From the NCBI GenBank assembly GCA_946803715.1, contig CAMPET010000019.1, positions 277,098 through 336,068 of the forward strand: a stretch of 58,971 bases of DNA, in the 5' to 3' direction. Of the stretch, positions 11,694 to 23,544 are shown piece by piece (within the stretch, counting starts at the first letter, position 1; each line of letters begins with the position of its first letter). A model generated the notes under the pieces. That model searched no databases. It saw only the letters and a program-made list of their open reading frames with translations, and had not been told where the DNA came from. Source of the stretch: Beroe ovata (taxonomy: Eukaryota; Ctenophora; Nuda; Beroida; Beroidae). The position numbers were made by a program, and so were the translations under genes.

Positions 11694-13849
11694 GCTAACT
11701 GTGCACAATCAGCTAACCTAATTTAATAGTGCATTGATAAACACAGATAAATCCTTCAAATGTATTTACTGAAAAGAGCTTCACACAAATGGAAAACCCA
11801 TCCCTCCACTACACCTGGCAAAAGCTGTCCATTGGAAGCATATTCCTAAGAACTGCCATCATTACTTTGATTATACTAACTGCTTTACAAGAAGTAAGTG
11901 AGAATGCACATTACATAGGGTATATGTGCATAGTGTTGCCTGTTTTGAGGCTCGCGTCAGAGGGCCTAGTATCGCCAGTGATAGTGATTAGTGCTGTCGA
12001 ACAAAGTGTTGTGCTTGAAACCAGTGTCACAAGTCCATGGAATTTATGTAAATTTCAATAATTACAATCAGTACACATTAAATAAATACCAGTTAGTGAA
12101 AGGCATGTCGCACAGTCTAATCTTTTCAAGGCCTCATCTATAAAGGTCTATTGTCTATGGATAACTATATTGCAAACATAACCAAATACTGGATAAGATT
12201 CGCGACATGTTAATTTTAGAATTACAAATGGCTGATATGTCAAACATTTGATTTTATTCAATGATTTATTTTTTTGTTCAGGACTAAAGACATGGAAATA
12301 AATAATGTGCGCGGCGCGACCGAATTGTGCACAAGCACGTCGCACACACCACACGTTAACAGATGAGTTAATTTTTTGAATTTTAAAATGCATAACTAAA
12401 ACAGTAAAACAGCAAAACATTGAATGGTTTTTTGTCGCAAAAAATTTTCCCATTGGCCGTCGCGCCGCGCAATTAAATTTTTTAACAGTTAGAATTTTTT
12501 ATGTGTTCGACTTTGAGAAATAAAAAATGTTTTAATAATTTCTGCCTTTCACTGCTATTTGTCTTTCTCTACATTACGAAACACGAATGTAATGTCATTC
12601 ACACGATTACACAAATACAAAATAACGCAAGCATGTTCAGCATACACAAACAGCCAAGGAAACCCTCATCACACATCTGCATGACTTGATATAGGCTTCA
12701 AATTCTGGTAGAAGAGATGTTCTATAATCTATTTCAATTCAATTCAATTATATATTTTACTGCATAAGTATCTAATATATATTTTCTTCGGTTATAAAAG
12801 ACATCACTTGGATTGTGCTGAAGGAAATGCCCCCAGGCAATCTTGCTTTGAGACTGTTAAAATGTGGTTACCAATTTGCCATATTCTCACACTATGTACA
12901 GGTTCAGTGATCATTGCTCTTATCTTTAAACTGTTTCTTGAAATGACAATGGATTACATTCAAGTATGAGTGGGAGTTGAAAGATCAAAAAGCTTAAGCT
13001 CCCTCTTTATGTATCCATTTAATTGACAAAAAGGTTTTATGGCCTGCTTAATGTAGGCTGATTGTCTAATCCTTACCTCCTCAACTTATAGGCATCATTC
13101 TCCATAGACGCATTCACTATTGAGTCGGCGAGTCAAGCAATTCAGAACACCAGCCTGAAAGCAATGACTTATGTTGCTGAATAGTCCCTTTCTAATTCAA
13201 AGCTCTAAGAACATCATTGAGCTCATCACATTATCCAGCACTTACTGCTCTGCAATTATCCTCTATATGATGAAAATCTAGCAGTAGGTAACTGTACTTC
13301 GAAAAGTAGGCAAATGTCGGTGCATTCTAACCTAGACCCTGTAGCCTAGACCCTTCCTGTTGCAGTGCTCAGAAGGTTTACCTCCAGTAAGGTAGAAACT
13401 TAGGTGAGTGGACAAGTATTAGAGTGTGGGGAGGTTATAGAATGAAATCAATGGTTTGTGGCTTGTTCCAGGAGAATGGAAATTCTCTCATTCTTTGGAT
13501 TCATTGAAACTTGACATTTTTCACACAAGAATGAATGTTTGAAGATACCCACCTCCGTTCTGTTGCATTTAACACCGAGATATAATGACATCTTCCACAG
13601 AAGTGTCAGGTTGATGCCCTGTGAGTTGCACTCTAATTCTCGTCCCTCCAGCACCGCTATTGTTAGCAACAGTCGATACCTGCTAAATCTAACATCTCCC
13701 CACGACAGATGTTACTGTGATAGTAATTTCCATGGTGCAGACATGTTACTTTTTGCACTCCGAGAAATGGAGGTCTTGATCTGTCCTGCATATAAAAAGG
13801 GCTTGAACACGTCCTGAAACTAACCCATCTTAGACGACTACGAGGAAAC
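11694..13849. other. intergenic between SR gene and secreted-protein gene
   Basis: AT-rich sequence with unsupported ORFs under 105 residues. It includes an isolated degenerate copy of the hairpin motif at 11964-11980 (GCCTAGTATCGCCAGTG, preceded by GCGTCAG) and CpG-rich islands at 12305-12350 and 12450-12475. The SR gene promoter should lie at its left end and the TATA promoter of the next gene at its right end. Confidence 0.6.
13791..13797 (+). promoter_or_regulatory. TATA box of the secreted-protein gene
   Basis: TATAAAAAGG lies 59 nt before the ATG at 13850, leaving about 30 nt for positioning the start of transcription plus a short leader. A clear TATA box of this kind is common in tissue-specific or abundantly expressed genes. 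Confidence 0.65.
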
Positions 13850-14629
13850 ATGATGATTTCAGCTCTCTTCATTGTGGCTCTCTCTGGAGCCCTAGCACAA
13901 GGACCCCCAAAGACCCCAAAGATTACTGTTGAAGACCAGAAAGGAGAGAAGGGAAGCAGCCTCAAGTTCACCTTCACCATTGAAAAGGCTGACAGAGACC
14001 TGGACAAGGATCAAGTACACATCTCCAAGGCGTCCAAAGATCACAAATTCACAAATGCCAGGTTTACAGTTGAACTGAGTGGAGATTCTGACAAACTGAC
14101 CGGAACGGCTTCTGCCGATAACCTGTCATGTGATGACCAGAGTGGTTACATCATCTACTACCAGAGAATCCCGCCTCCACCCAAAGAGGGCCCACCTCCA
14201 GGCAGCTTCATGCTGCAGATTGATGGATGCCCCACTCCCGAGAGAGCAGGCCCCCCTCAACCAGACCCAAAAATCACCGTGGACGCTGAACAGAAGGCAA
14301 AGAAGGGAGACACACTGAAATTCACTTTCAGTCTGGAGTCGAGAGACAAGAGCCTTACCAAGGACAAGGTTTACATGGTGAAAGTGGGTGAGGACCGCAA
14401 GATGACCCCAGTAAGGTTCACCCTGTCCTATGAAGTGAGCGATAAGAAGATTTCCGGGACTGCTGAGGCGAAGGATGTGACCTGTGACGACCAGAGTGGT
14501 TACCTGGTTTACTACGATCAGGTCCCCCCTCCCCCTCCTCATCACGGCCGGTTCTCGAGACACAGGAACCTCCAGCCTGGGCCACCACCAGGCGGTTTCA
14601 GGATAACCGTGGACGGGTGCAGCAAGTAA
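13850..14629 (+). CDS. secreted protein with two internal repeats, 259 aa, family unknown
   Basis: Intronless. Residues 1-17 (MMISALFIVALSGALAQ) are a convincing signal peptide. The mature part has two copies of a unit of about 105-120 residues (about 24-127 and 141-257). Each starts KITV, continues with GxxLKFTFxxE and LxKDxVxxxK, and ends CDDQSGYxxYY, a proline run and a final DGC. Each repeat has exactly two cysteines (94/127 and 212/257), so one disulfide per repeat is likely. The alternating polar/hydrophobic pattern suggests a beta-sandwich. The proline runs (PPPP, GPPPG) sit inside a loop just before the last strand; in repeat 2 that loop has a His/Arg-rich insert. Codons are GC-rich and a TATA box precedes the gene, suggesting strong expression. 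I know no family with this signature; extracellular matrix, skeletal or defence roles are all guesses. Confidence 0.85.
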   Translation: MMISALFIVALSGALAQGPPKTPKITVEDQKGEKGSSLKFTFTIEKADRDLDKDQVHISKASKDHKFTNARFTVELSGDSDKLTGTASADNLSCDDQSGYIIYYQRIPPPPKEGPPPGSFMLQIDGCPTPERAGPPQPDPKITVDAEQKAKKGDTLKFTFSLESRDKSLTKDKVYMVKVGEDRKMTPVRFTLSYEVSDKKISGTAEAKDVTCDDQSGYLVYYDQVPPPPPHHGRFSRHRNLQPGPPPGGFRITVDGCSK

Positions 14630-14986
14630 ACAGATGATATAAAATCAATTTAGTTATTAAATTCATATTATTCTGGGTAAATGAGAAGTTGCCTTTGATT
14701 TCGAAACAATTTCAAATCATGAAAACTTGGTCTAGCTTTGAAATACAAAAAATTCGACTAGCTTTGGAGAACAAAATTGCGAAATCTGATAAACCATTAA
14801 CTTATCGATCATACCTGAATTTCTGCTTTTGCAAGCGGTCGGCTCAGAGAAGTGAAAAATGAACATGACATCGTGAACGATGAATTTAATATCGAACTGA
14901 CTTACATACCCCTCACCACCAGTAGAATGAATTGAGGGTTTGCTCACAAGAACTTCAACTAGTGTTATTGACCGCCTGAGCTGAGA

Positions 14987-17900
14987 ATGGGATGCAACAC
15001 CTCAAAGAACGTCACAGCTCCGGCTGCATTAGACAATAAGTTGGTAAGTTTGTCTCTCTGTCACAAACTCACAATTACTGCAGTCAACCTGTGTTCAGTT
15101 AACGCTGTTCACAACACCCAAAGCACCACAACTGAAATATATGTTTAATTCAAAAGTCTTCAGAACACCCAAATCCCAATCTAGTTTACCGTGAGCAAAT
15201 GTCAGTTGTTTTTGTACTTAACGGGTATGGGACACTCAGTCGGGTGACTCTATTCCGGCCGCGTCAAACCAGGGTGGACACTTGGTCGGGAGATTTTCAC
15301 ATTGCGTGGAAATTGTGTAAGGGGGTCGTTGAAAGTCTATCCGTCCCCCAGGGATCGGAAGGCTCTAGTCATGGGGACGATAGGGAGTCAGAGGAGGACA
15401 TTCATATCACTCAGAGGACGTGGGGATCGCCCGCCCCTCCATTGCCAGATATCCCAACATCCAAATCATCAACCACAGGTTAGTCCTTCATAATAAACCA
15501 CTGTCTTACAAAAGTTACTCCTGACCTCTTGAGTTACTACGAGTGCTGACTAGTTACTTGAGTACTGACTAGTTACTAGTGACTAAATTGAGAACCGAGA
15601 CAGATCCCTTAGTTTCCCAGAAATCAGTTCTGAGATTTGGGACGCTTCCCCAAGAATACCATTCTCTATTATGTCCAGTGTCCACAATGTCATACCATGA
15701 GAGTGTCAATGGTTGTTTGTTATCGCGTCACCCACGTCCCGCACACATTGAACGTAGTTTTTCATCACATACATAGGTGTTGCCGTAATACGTTAATATT
15801 GTGTAATGTGCGTCACAGAGAAATGCGTATCATGTGTGCGTGTCGACCTGCAAGCTGTGTACAGCATTTTAAATTGTTGCATGCCTGCGTATGTCAGGTG
15901 CATTGTGTGTGTATGTGAGTGTGTGTGTGTGTGTGTGTGTGGGTGTGTGTGTGGGTTACTCACGTCTCACGTGACATACACAGCACTACGTACACAATGT
16001 ATGCGTGTGAAACTTAAGTATTGTTGTCCTTGCACAAAGTTGTGCCTCGCATATGGCAGGAAGGGGAAGAAATGTTACATTCCATACTCGATCCGATAGA
16101 ATGATTGATGAGCACCAGTTTATACCAGGCACTAACCAAAGCTAGACTTGGCTATCCACTTTTCTGCTAGAGCAGTGCAACTCATAAATCACAGTCTACA
16201 TGACGTTAAGTGTAAATAATAAATTCTAATGCTTCTCATATTCACAAGACATATTCCGAATAATTTTATTCATGATTCAAGTGCAATAGATCTGCATATG
16301 AATGGGATATCACTATTGATCACCACTGCATAGAACCACTAAAAGCTATACATGATAGAGGCGTGGGGATGCGATGTGATTTGATCCAATTTGATGACAC
16401 CAATATGCTGTTGATTGACGTATCTTCAGCAGCTATTTCTGATGATCCATGAACTTAATACCCACTCATTCCCTGGGATTTCATGAAAAGCTGGCTACTT
16501 CACTGTTCACCGTTGAGTGTACCTGAGTGTGCACTGAGCCCGAAAGTCCGTAATAAACTTCCTATTTTACACGCATTTACATCCGCCGCGCGGTCGTTTT
16601 TGTGGAATAATTCGCGCGGATTTATTTTTATGAAGGAGCAAATTATGCAATTCTGCTACTTCATTCATTTTTGCACGCGGTTTTCAGCAATTTCGAAATT
16701 TCGTTGTCCGTTGATAGAGTTCATGATTGTTTCTTTCTAGGAACTGGCGTTATAGGCAGTGATTGTGACTCCAATTGATGGCTTGTAAACGTTAGGGTGC
16801 AATCTCTAACTACATTAAAACGTTCCGTAGGCGGGAAAAATATGAATTCCACGACAGAAAACGATCTTGATCAGATAGTGCACCGAAAGCACGGGGCTGC
16901 GTTTACCATTCAAGATGAGAACAGCCCAGTTGTTGGTGGCAGACCTCCTAGGAGATTACAGGTTGATAAGATTATCGTGTCATTACAATTGCAATTGGCG
17001 ATGTAATTAGTTTACTTGGATTAGGTTGATCTTCATGTTTGATGTGTTTCAGGCACTCAAAGGAACGCGGCAGTTGACAATCGATGATTTGTTACGTGAA
17101 CAACGGGACCACGCTGAGAAGAGGGAAAGGGTTGGTTTGATTATAGAAGAATTTGGTTAATAACCCTGTTAAGGCCGAATTTGTGGCATTTTTAAGCAAT
17201 GGTGACCATTTGTTGCAGATCTTGCGCGAGCAGAAAGAGAGACTCTCTAATTCCAACCGGAGAAGGTCAACGAAGTCACTTCGAGAGTTCGAGGAAGCAC
17301 AGCGTCTTTACAAAGAGGTTAGAAAATAGCTTCTTATCGGCTAGTCTCTAATTTTTTTTGGAAAATAATGATATCTTCACCCTCGTTACTCACCCGCAGA
17401 ATAAGAGGAAAGTTGAGAAAGTTCTCAAAAACAAAGAAGAAATCTTAAACGAGAAGGTCACGAAAGTCCGGAAGCACAATTCTAAAGTTGTACTCAGGAA
17501 ACGGGTAAGTCGTTCTTGACCTTTTGATGTTCGTTTGGGAACCAGGACCACTACATTCTGGATTAATCGGTATTTCGTGGATATTGATTCTGTCCGATTA
17601 CGTAGGCGCTGTTACTTGTTACACCGTTGCTATAAGCAACATAGCAGTACAGTAAGGTGTGCAATGCGCTCCCATAGCAACTAATTTACTCAAACGCACT
17701 GCTGTTGGCTAGTGCGACATTTAGCAAGCTGCGGAAACATGTGAAATTCTCCGATAGAAGTGAATTTCTTTCAGCAGTCCACCCTCAAAGACTCACTTAA
17801 CGACAGCCTGAATTTGAGCGGCAAAATTGAGCATGACAACGATTACAACAAGAGTGAAAGTAAGTATGATTCTGTCAGAATTACAGTTCACTGCGCGGGC

Positions 17901-18209
17901 GCAGCATTCTTGGCATGCTGGCTCAGTGGCTACTGTAGCACGCTGACACATTAGTGTAGTGTCGAGTTGCATATCATGCCCGTATGTACTGGAACGCGCA
18001 CACTCCTGCATTTAGCATGGTGATCACTAATGATGTCATGCATCTGATGTCGCATCAGTGATGAGCTAACACTCACAGGTGAATCATGGCCTGATAACGA
18101 CAGTATCAAGAATATTTACGATCAAATGGACTATATCAAGCCAGTATCAGGACTAGCGCATGCTGTAAATAACAACACAAATCATAGCGACGAAGAGTTC
18201 TTCTCGTAA
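14987..18209 (+). CDS. STMND1: stathmin domain-containing protein 1-like (STMND1)
   Basis: Eight exons: 14987-15043, 15352-15478, 16831-16961, 17053-17130, 17219-17317, 17400-17504, 17775-17859, 18079-18209. All phases agree, giving 270 residues, close to vertebrate STMND1. The start MGCNTSK gives Gly2 and Cys3, a typical N-myristoylation plus palmitoylation signal; vertebrate STMND1 also begins MGC. An acidic Ser/Pro-rich segment (20-75) follows. Then comes the stathmin-like cap HGAAFTIQ (82-89), a PPRR linker, and a long charged helix from RQLTIDDLLREQRDHAEKRE (111-130) to VRKHNSKVVLRKR. The tail is acidic. Stathmins bind tubulin along such a helix; here membrane anchoring is predicted. The first two exons are the less certain part (weak acceptor at 16830, 1.35-kb intron), but phases and length support them. 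If they do not belong, translation could start at 16842. Confidence 0.7.
17634..17762 (+). repeat. 129-bp segment repeated exactly at 18761-18889
   Basis: The intronic sequence just before the exon at 17775 is repeated, identically as far as I compared, at 18761-18889. The second copy ends at the single n at 18890. This is most simply an unmerged contig end. Confidence 0.8.
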
Positions 18210-18985
18210 CACACCTCACCCTTCATTATATCAGTTTTTGTAAATATCTTTTCAAATTTCCAATTCATATTTAAGGCTGGATAATGAGGATGGACTTAAC
18301 CATGATAGAATATTACTTTTGCACAGATAACAAGTTTTGTATCGTTGCCAATGCAAGTTCAGCTTAATCGAAATTTATTAAATACTAAAATTGTAAATAT
18401 CTTTGTAAATGTAATGATATCTGATTTCTAATATCTGATATCTTTTTTTGGTAAAGTTGGTGTTCGCACTTCTCAAATAGGAATAAACTTGCCTCCGCAT
18501 GATCTATGGCCGCGTGGGGCAGGGGTTCTTGTTAACTTTTCAACCAGTTATCTTATCTTCAAGGAATGTAGTTTACATGATTCCAAAGAGTTGTGTAGGG
18601 TTAGCTCAAAGTTGGATCATTTTGGATCATGATGATGATGATCAATCCATTACTGCGGCCAAATTTCATGAATCCCTTCATCCAATCGTGAGTATATCGT
18701 GCTATGAAACTTGATAGAGAGTATAATTAGCTAGTTAATTGGTTCATTAATTGGTTCATTAAGCAACATAGCAGTACAGTAAGGTGTGCAATGCGCTCCC
18801 ATAGCAACTAATTTACTCAAACGCACTGCTGTTGGCTAGTGCGACATTTAGCAAGCTGCGGAAACATGTGAAATTCTCCGATAGAAGTGNTTTGTACTTC
18901 ATTTCACGTTATTCGCTATCGGTACTTCTCGATTCTATCTTATCTGGAGAATCTATCAACCTTTCACTCAGAAATATCGAGCACA

Positions 18986-21900
18986 ATGTCTGAAGACGAA
19001 GAGGTGGCATATCACGGTGGGGGGCGGCGTAGCCGTGGTAACGCCGCCGTCATTGTTCCTCCGCATGACAGTGATGACGGGGAGGAGGGGGATGACTCGT
19101 TTGGGGAGCTCGTTCAGAGGTATTGTGTGAATTGTGAGGTACAGTGTGAGTTGTGAAATATCCTGCTGACTTCATCAATTTGAAAATATTAATTTGATCG
19201 GAATTTACTTCAACTTGCAGATAATATTTTCTTCTGATCTGTATTGCGATGCAAGGGGACAAGGAGTTTTGGTGAATTTAACACAATGGATATTCTATAA
19301 CTGATACAATACACCAGTAATTAAGTTTATCAAGGTGCTAAGGAAAATAGCTTGAAAAATGTCGAAATGAAAATGTAACTGGTGAATGTCCAGACAGTGC
19401 CCACAGTAACCACGTTACACTCTCGACCAGAGTGTGTAACAGGTTCGTCACACGTTCTCACGTCTATCGCCAGATAGCTCCTGATGAGGGCATGGTTAGA
19501 ACTCATCACACCAACACATTCATCAGTGATGTCATATCAGCCAACATACCTTCTTCAGAGTTGTGCTGGCTGATGATGTCAGAGTTATCATCTGCATCGG
19601 CGAAACCCGCCATATCGGCAACAGCACGCTTCCCCACATTTCCAATACCGGCTGTGAACCCCTCTACAGAGAGACAGTTGTTCATTCTGGGGGGGGGAGG
19701 GGGTGAAGACCATGTCCGAATAGGGATATCGAGCTGGGGTTCGGAGGTAGAGCTGTCATTGACAATGACAGCCTGTCATACTTACACCAAGGCAGAGACA
19801 AGGAGCAGTAGCAGCATCTTGTTGTTGAAGATATTGGAGTGAGTGGTAGAGATGGGATCAGCTTAGTGTAATTGTCAATCGGACTGAGCGAGTGAGCGTG
19901 TGGACCTCCTTATAAACTGCCAGCTCCCCTGTGTCACATGGCTCACGAGCATTTCATTAGAGAATCAGGTGTATAGGACACGCTGGAATAGTGCTCCCAT
20001 CATACAGCAATGGATCCAACAGCCCCTTCTTTAATAATTATTAAATAAAGAAACTATCAGCTCTTACCCAACAATGAAACGAGCCTTCTATTATTGGATT
20101 GGAGCTCATGATGTAAACTATTGCGGTCCTTATTGCTTTATTAATGACAAGTAAAACTTGAAGAATGTGCGCGCGTGTCGATTGATATATTTTAATGAAA
20201 ATGAGAGAACTGAGCCCACACAAATATCAAGTGTTAAACGGGTCACTACTTTGTCTCAAGAAATATGAAATTTCACCATATAACTGGGTTTTGACTAAGA
20301 CAAATGAACGATCCCTCACAATAGCCTGTTCGTCCCCAGATCCCCGGACCCCCCTACCCCTCTAGCCCCACCTAACCTCAGGTATACCCGGCCACGAGGG
20401 AGAAGACAAGCAGCATCGTCCTCTGGCGATTCACCCGATTCCCTACCCATGGGACTAGTTCGACGATACTCACAGATCATCAGTTAGTAATAGCATTTGT
20501 ATTGTTAGTGACAGGGGACATTTGGGAAATTGGCAATGACGCGCATATTGATTGACTCGGTTGATGGCTGTAAAATGATGATCATTGCCATGATGACCAA
20601 TGATTCCACCCTCCTTGCAGACATTCCAACACCGAACAGTGTATACACACCCTGGGAGGAAGGGCAACACACAAGTCTGATGCTTGTCCCAACACCAATA
20701 GTCGTCATCCCAGGTTTGCACATATCCTTTGCAAAGTTATCCGAGATCAAGCGGGCTCATACTATTGTCATGGTGACGTTACTCCACAGGACTTGTTTTC
20801 CCCCTGCTATTCAGAGATGACCAGAACACAGGACTTCACTTCGCCATGTTGAAAAGTTTGCTGGATTCCGACGAGCCGAACGTGTTCGGAGCTGTCCATT
20901 TGCCGACAGAAGAGTAAGTTACTGTGCGTTGTTCATGAGGGCAGATTTCCACTTATATTATGAATGACGTCAGATTGGTATGGAGAGCTCTTGTCAGGAA
21001 ATTTCTCATAGTCAGCCGGGAATGAATTCTGCATGTCATTCATTTCAGTGATCTTCTGGGTGAAACGCGTTGGGATTGTGGTGTGACTGTCCAAATCCTG
21101 GATATTATTGAGGAAAATCAGAGCAAATTGGAAATCAAGTGCATGGGTAAGTTGTGTGTGTTTGTGTGTGTGTGTGCGTGTGTGTGTGTGTCTGTGTCTG
21201 TGTCTNGTTGATTAATGATTACAGTATCTGTGTTCATATGTGCTAGATATTGTCATTATCAGATGATATGATTCTATCATGAGCATTGTTCTGTTATGGG
21301 TGTATTGGTGGGTGTGGTAACACCAATATTGTGTGTGTGTGTGTGTGTGTTTTCCACTTAGTTGACTTGTATTATGACAGGAAGACAACGGTTTAATGTC
21401 GAATCTGAGGAGCTAGCATCTCGTCACATGCGAGCAACTGTTCGGATACTAGAGGATCAGAAACAACCACGCCTACTTGACCCAGGTTCACACTCTCCAG
21501 CCCCCTATCCAGTGATCCTCTCTCTCTTACTATAATACCCTTGTGTCAATACTTGCTTTCTGACGTCACACTCTCTCTCCCCTCAGCTGGCCGTGTAAAG
21601 GACTCATTCAAGTACTCATCTCTGCCCGTGTGGCAACACAAGCTCCGTGACGTGTTCTCCATACAGAACTCCATCAAGAGGGAGATCAGGGCGGGGTGCC
21701 CGGGCGTTGACCCCGACACCGCCCCCACTGAACCCATCATGTTCAGTTTCTGGCTCATCGCAACCATGCCCTTCAGCTTCCATGAGAGGTGTGTGGAAGA
21801 TAGCTATGATCAATGTGTAAATATTGCTAGCGGAAGTGTTATCACACATCAACTGATACAATTCCTCAGGAACTCCATGCTCCGGGAAAATAATTTGATC

Positions 21901-22526
21901 GTGCGCCTGCGCAAGCAGCTCCGGCACATGCGGAAGCTCAATGAATACGACTACTGTTGTGTGGCGTGTGGTGGGACATGTCCCGTTGTAAACTGCAAGG
22001 ACATCATGTCCATGGCCCAGTCTGGCCCCTTCTACCACCTTAAACCTGAAGGTATGGCGATCGCCGCCGCGATTTCCAAATCCATCTTTTGGAAAAGTTG
22101 CACTCCTATTCGAGCTTGAATTCCCATTGATATCCTTGTTCAACTCATGACTTCATGTACAGGTATGTTGGATGAAACCATACTCTGCACGACAGTCAAT
22201 CTGGAGACAGCATACGCGTACGGCACCCCGTCAGCCAGGAATTCTATCAACGGTTACGGGAGACAGCTACTGGGATGCAAGACGTAAGTAATGTCCTCCA
22301 TCGAGGTATTGATTTGAATTCGATATCGGTGCAATATTATTACTACTTGTTCTTTGGTCACGTGTTGTTTCACGATCATGAACTTCACCTCAGTTGCATG
22401 ACAGACTTAGGCTGGAGATTCACCGCGGTCTCCGAGGATGTAATTCCACGATCATTCTACGGGCTCAAACGGAGACTACTATTCATCGAGTCCAGGACAT
22501 CGTTTCACATTTCCGATTCTGAGTAG
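18986..22526 (+). CDS. CRBN: cereblon (CRL4 substrate receptor) with altered ligand pocket
   Basis: Ten exons: 18986-19119, 20382-20482, 20621-20713, 20790-20913, 21049-21146, 21381-21485, 21587-21788, 21870-22051, 22163-22283, 22394-22526. All phases agree; 430 residues, near the usual 440. An acidic N-terminus is followed by the Lon-like domain (MLVPTPIVVIPG, then VFPLLFRDDQ, LEIKCMGRQRF). A helical segment comes next, then the C-terminal CULT domain with zinc cysteines CVAC (316/319) and CKTC (385/388). Cereblon docks on DDB1-CUL4 and recruits substrates for ubiquitination. Of the aromatic cage that binds thalidomide and cyclic-imide degrons, only the last Trp (LGWRF, W394) and its Phe remain. 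The positions of the first two Trp are occupied by Ile/Asn (375-376) and Arg380. The exons at 20382 and 20621 rest on phase and loose similarity; the others are firm. Intron 1 hosts an antisense gene. Confidence 0.9.
19464..19817 (-). CDS. possible small secreted prohormone-like peptide gene, nested in CRBN intron 1
   Basis: Exons 19817-19786, 19686-19550 and 19480-19464 join in phase to 61 residues. The first exon encodes MLLLLLVSALV, a short but typical signal-peptide core. The body has one cysteine and, midway, the sequence AGIGNVGKRAVADM. A Gly-Lys-Arg triplet is the classic dibasic cleavage plus C-terminal amidation signal of neuropeptide precursors. The rest is acidic (DADDNSD) and ends EEGAIWR. 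A TATA box stands about 95 nt upstream on the same strand. The last exon is tiny and tentative; reading on past 19550 would instead give a short tail ending at a nearby stop. With one putative peptide copy and no homologue recognised, prohormone is only a suggestion. Confidence 0.4.
19909..19916 (-). promoter_or_regulatory. TATA box of the nested peptide gene
   Basis: On the minus strand TTTATAAGG lies about 95 nt before the ATG at 19817, inside CRBN intron 1 and pointing opposite to CRBN. It supports a real, separately transcribed gene there. Confidence 0.45.
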
Positions 22527-23090
22527 TGCAACATACATGTATTGCACTACGAGTATTACTATTGGACTATTGTACAACGAGTATTAGACTTGGAGTTGAT
22601 TGGCGATGTCCGCGAAGTCGGCCCCGGGACTGGTCATCGATTGGCCCGACGTCATGGGATTGGGACAAGCTGCCAGCCGGGCGAAATTGGCGTGGCCGTG
22701 TCCAACTCCATGTCTGATTGCTTTGCCATTTGCTAGCTATGCCATGCCGAATGTTATTGTTCTGTTCATGCAGTTACTGTTCATGTGTTATGTTACTGCT
22801 CATGCTGACACTGCACACTCACATTACAGTGCACAGTTACAGTGTTACACAATGCAATGCATAGCGCAGTACGCATGCACTACTATATGCGACCATGTTG
22901 ATGTAGTACTAGTTGCACTTGTAATTTGTGTCTTGTAAAAATAAAATATAAAACTAAATGCAATGTACTGTTAATCATAATGCGATGCTCAACAATCTTG
23001 ATCCCGATCCCGCCAGTACACCACCTCTGACACCTCTGTTTCTCGCGCAGGCGCCTTCATCGAAGGCCGAAACATTCAATTTCATTTTGT

Positions 23091-23282
23091 TGTGCACACG
23101 TTGCGCGCCCATAAGTCCCTTATTCTACTCGGTGATCGAATCTGAAAACGGAAAAGTCGTCAATTTTTCACGACTCTTCTTGCCGGATGTTATCTGTCCA
23201 CTGCACTGTTTCTTGCGCGCGCGCGCGGACAGATCCGGCAAGACTTTTCAGATCGGATTCGATCACCGAGTAGAATAAGGGG
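23091..23282. repeat. nested foldback repeat, CpG-rich
   Basis: Outer arms CCTTATTCTACTCGGTGATC (from 23118) and its complement ending at 23280 enclose inner arms CTTGCCGGAT...CTGTCC and GGACAG ATCCGGCAAG, around a loop rich in GCGCGC. The left flank carries TGTGCACACGTTGCGCGCCC, found again at 48451-48470 and, degenerate, in reverse at 37853-37880 and 47986-48005. It looks like a non-autonomous foldback transposon. Confidence 0.6.
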
Positions 23283-23544
23283 CGCTATCGGCTATACTAA
23301 AGAGTAAAGCATAAACTTAAAGACCACGCCACGGAGATTCGTGCGCAGCGGCGCAGCGCGCCCGAAGCTGAAGTATATTTGTGGACACGCAGCAAAGGGA
23401 CATTGGACAAACTTTGCACTTCGAATTCAATGAGGCGCGTGCGAAAAAAAAGATCAAATGAAATAATTAAAATGACAAAGGTTAGTCTTGCGCCGCGCGC
23501 AAAAAACAGTGGACAGATGACATTAAGACATTTTGTCAGATTTC

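Noticed and set aside
19432-19842. 136-residue plus-strand ORF in CRBN intron 1
   Set aside because: It is antisense to the better-supported spliced peptide gene and contains a glycine run from a homopolymer.
22526-22938. ORFs of 63-112 residues after the CRBN stop
   Set aside because: No acceptor or homology; CRBN is complete at 22526.
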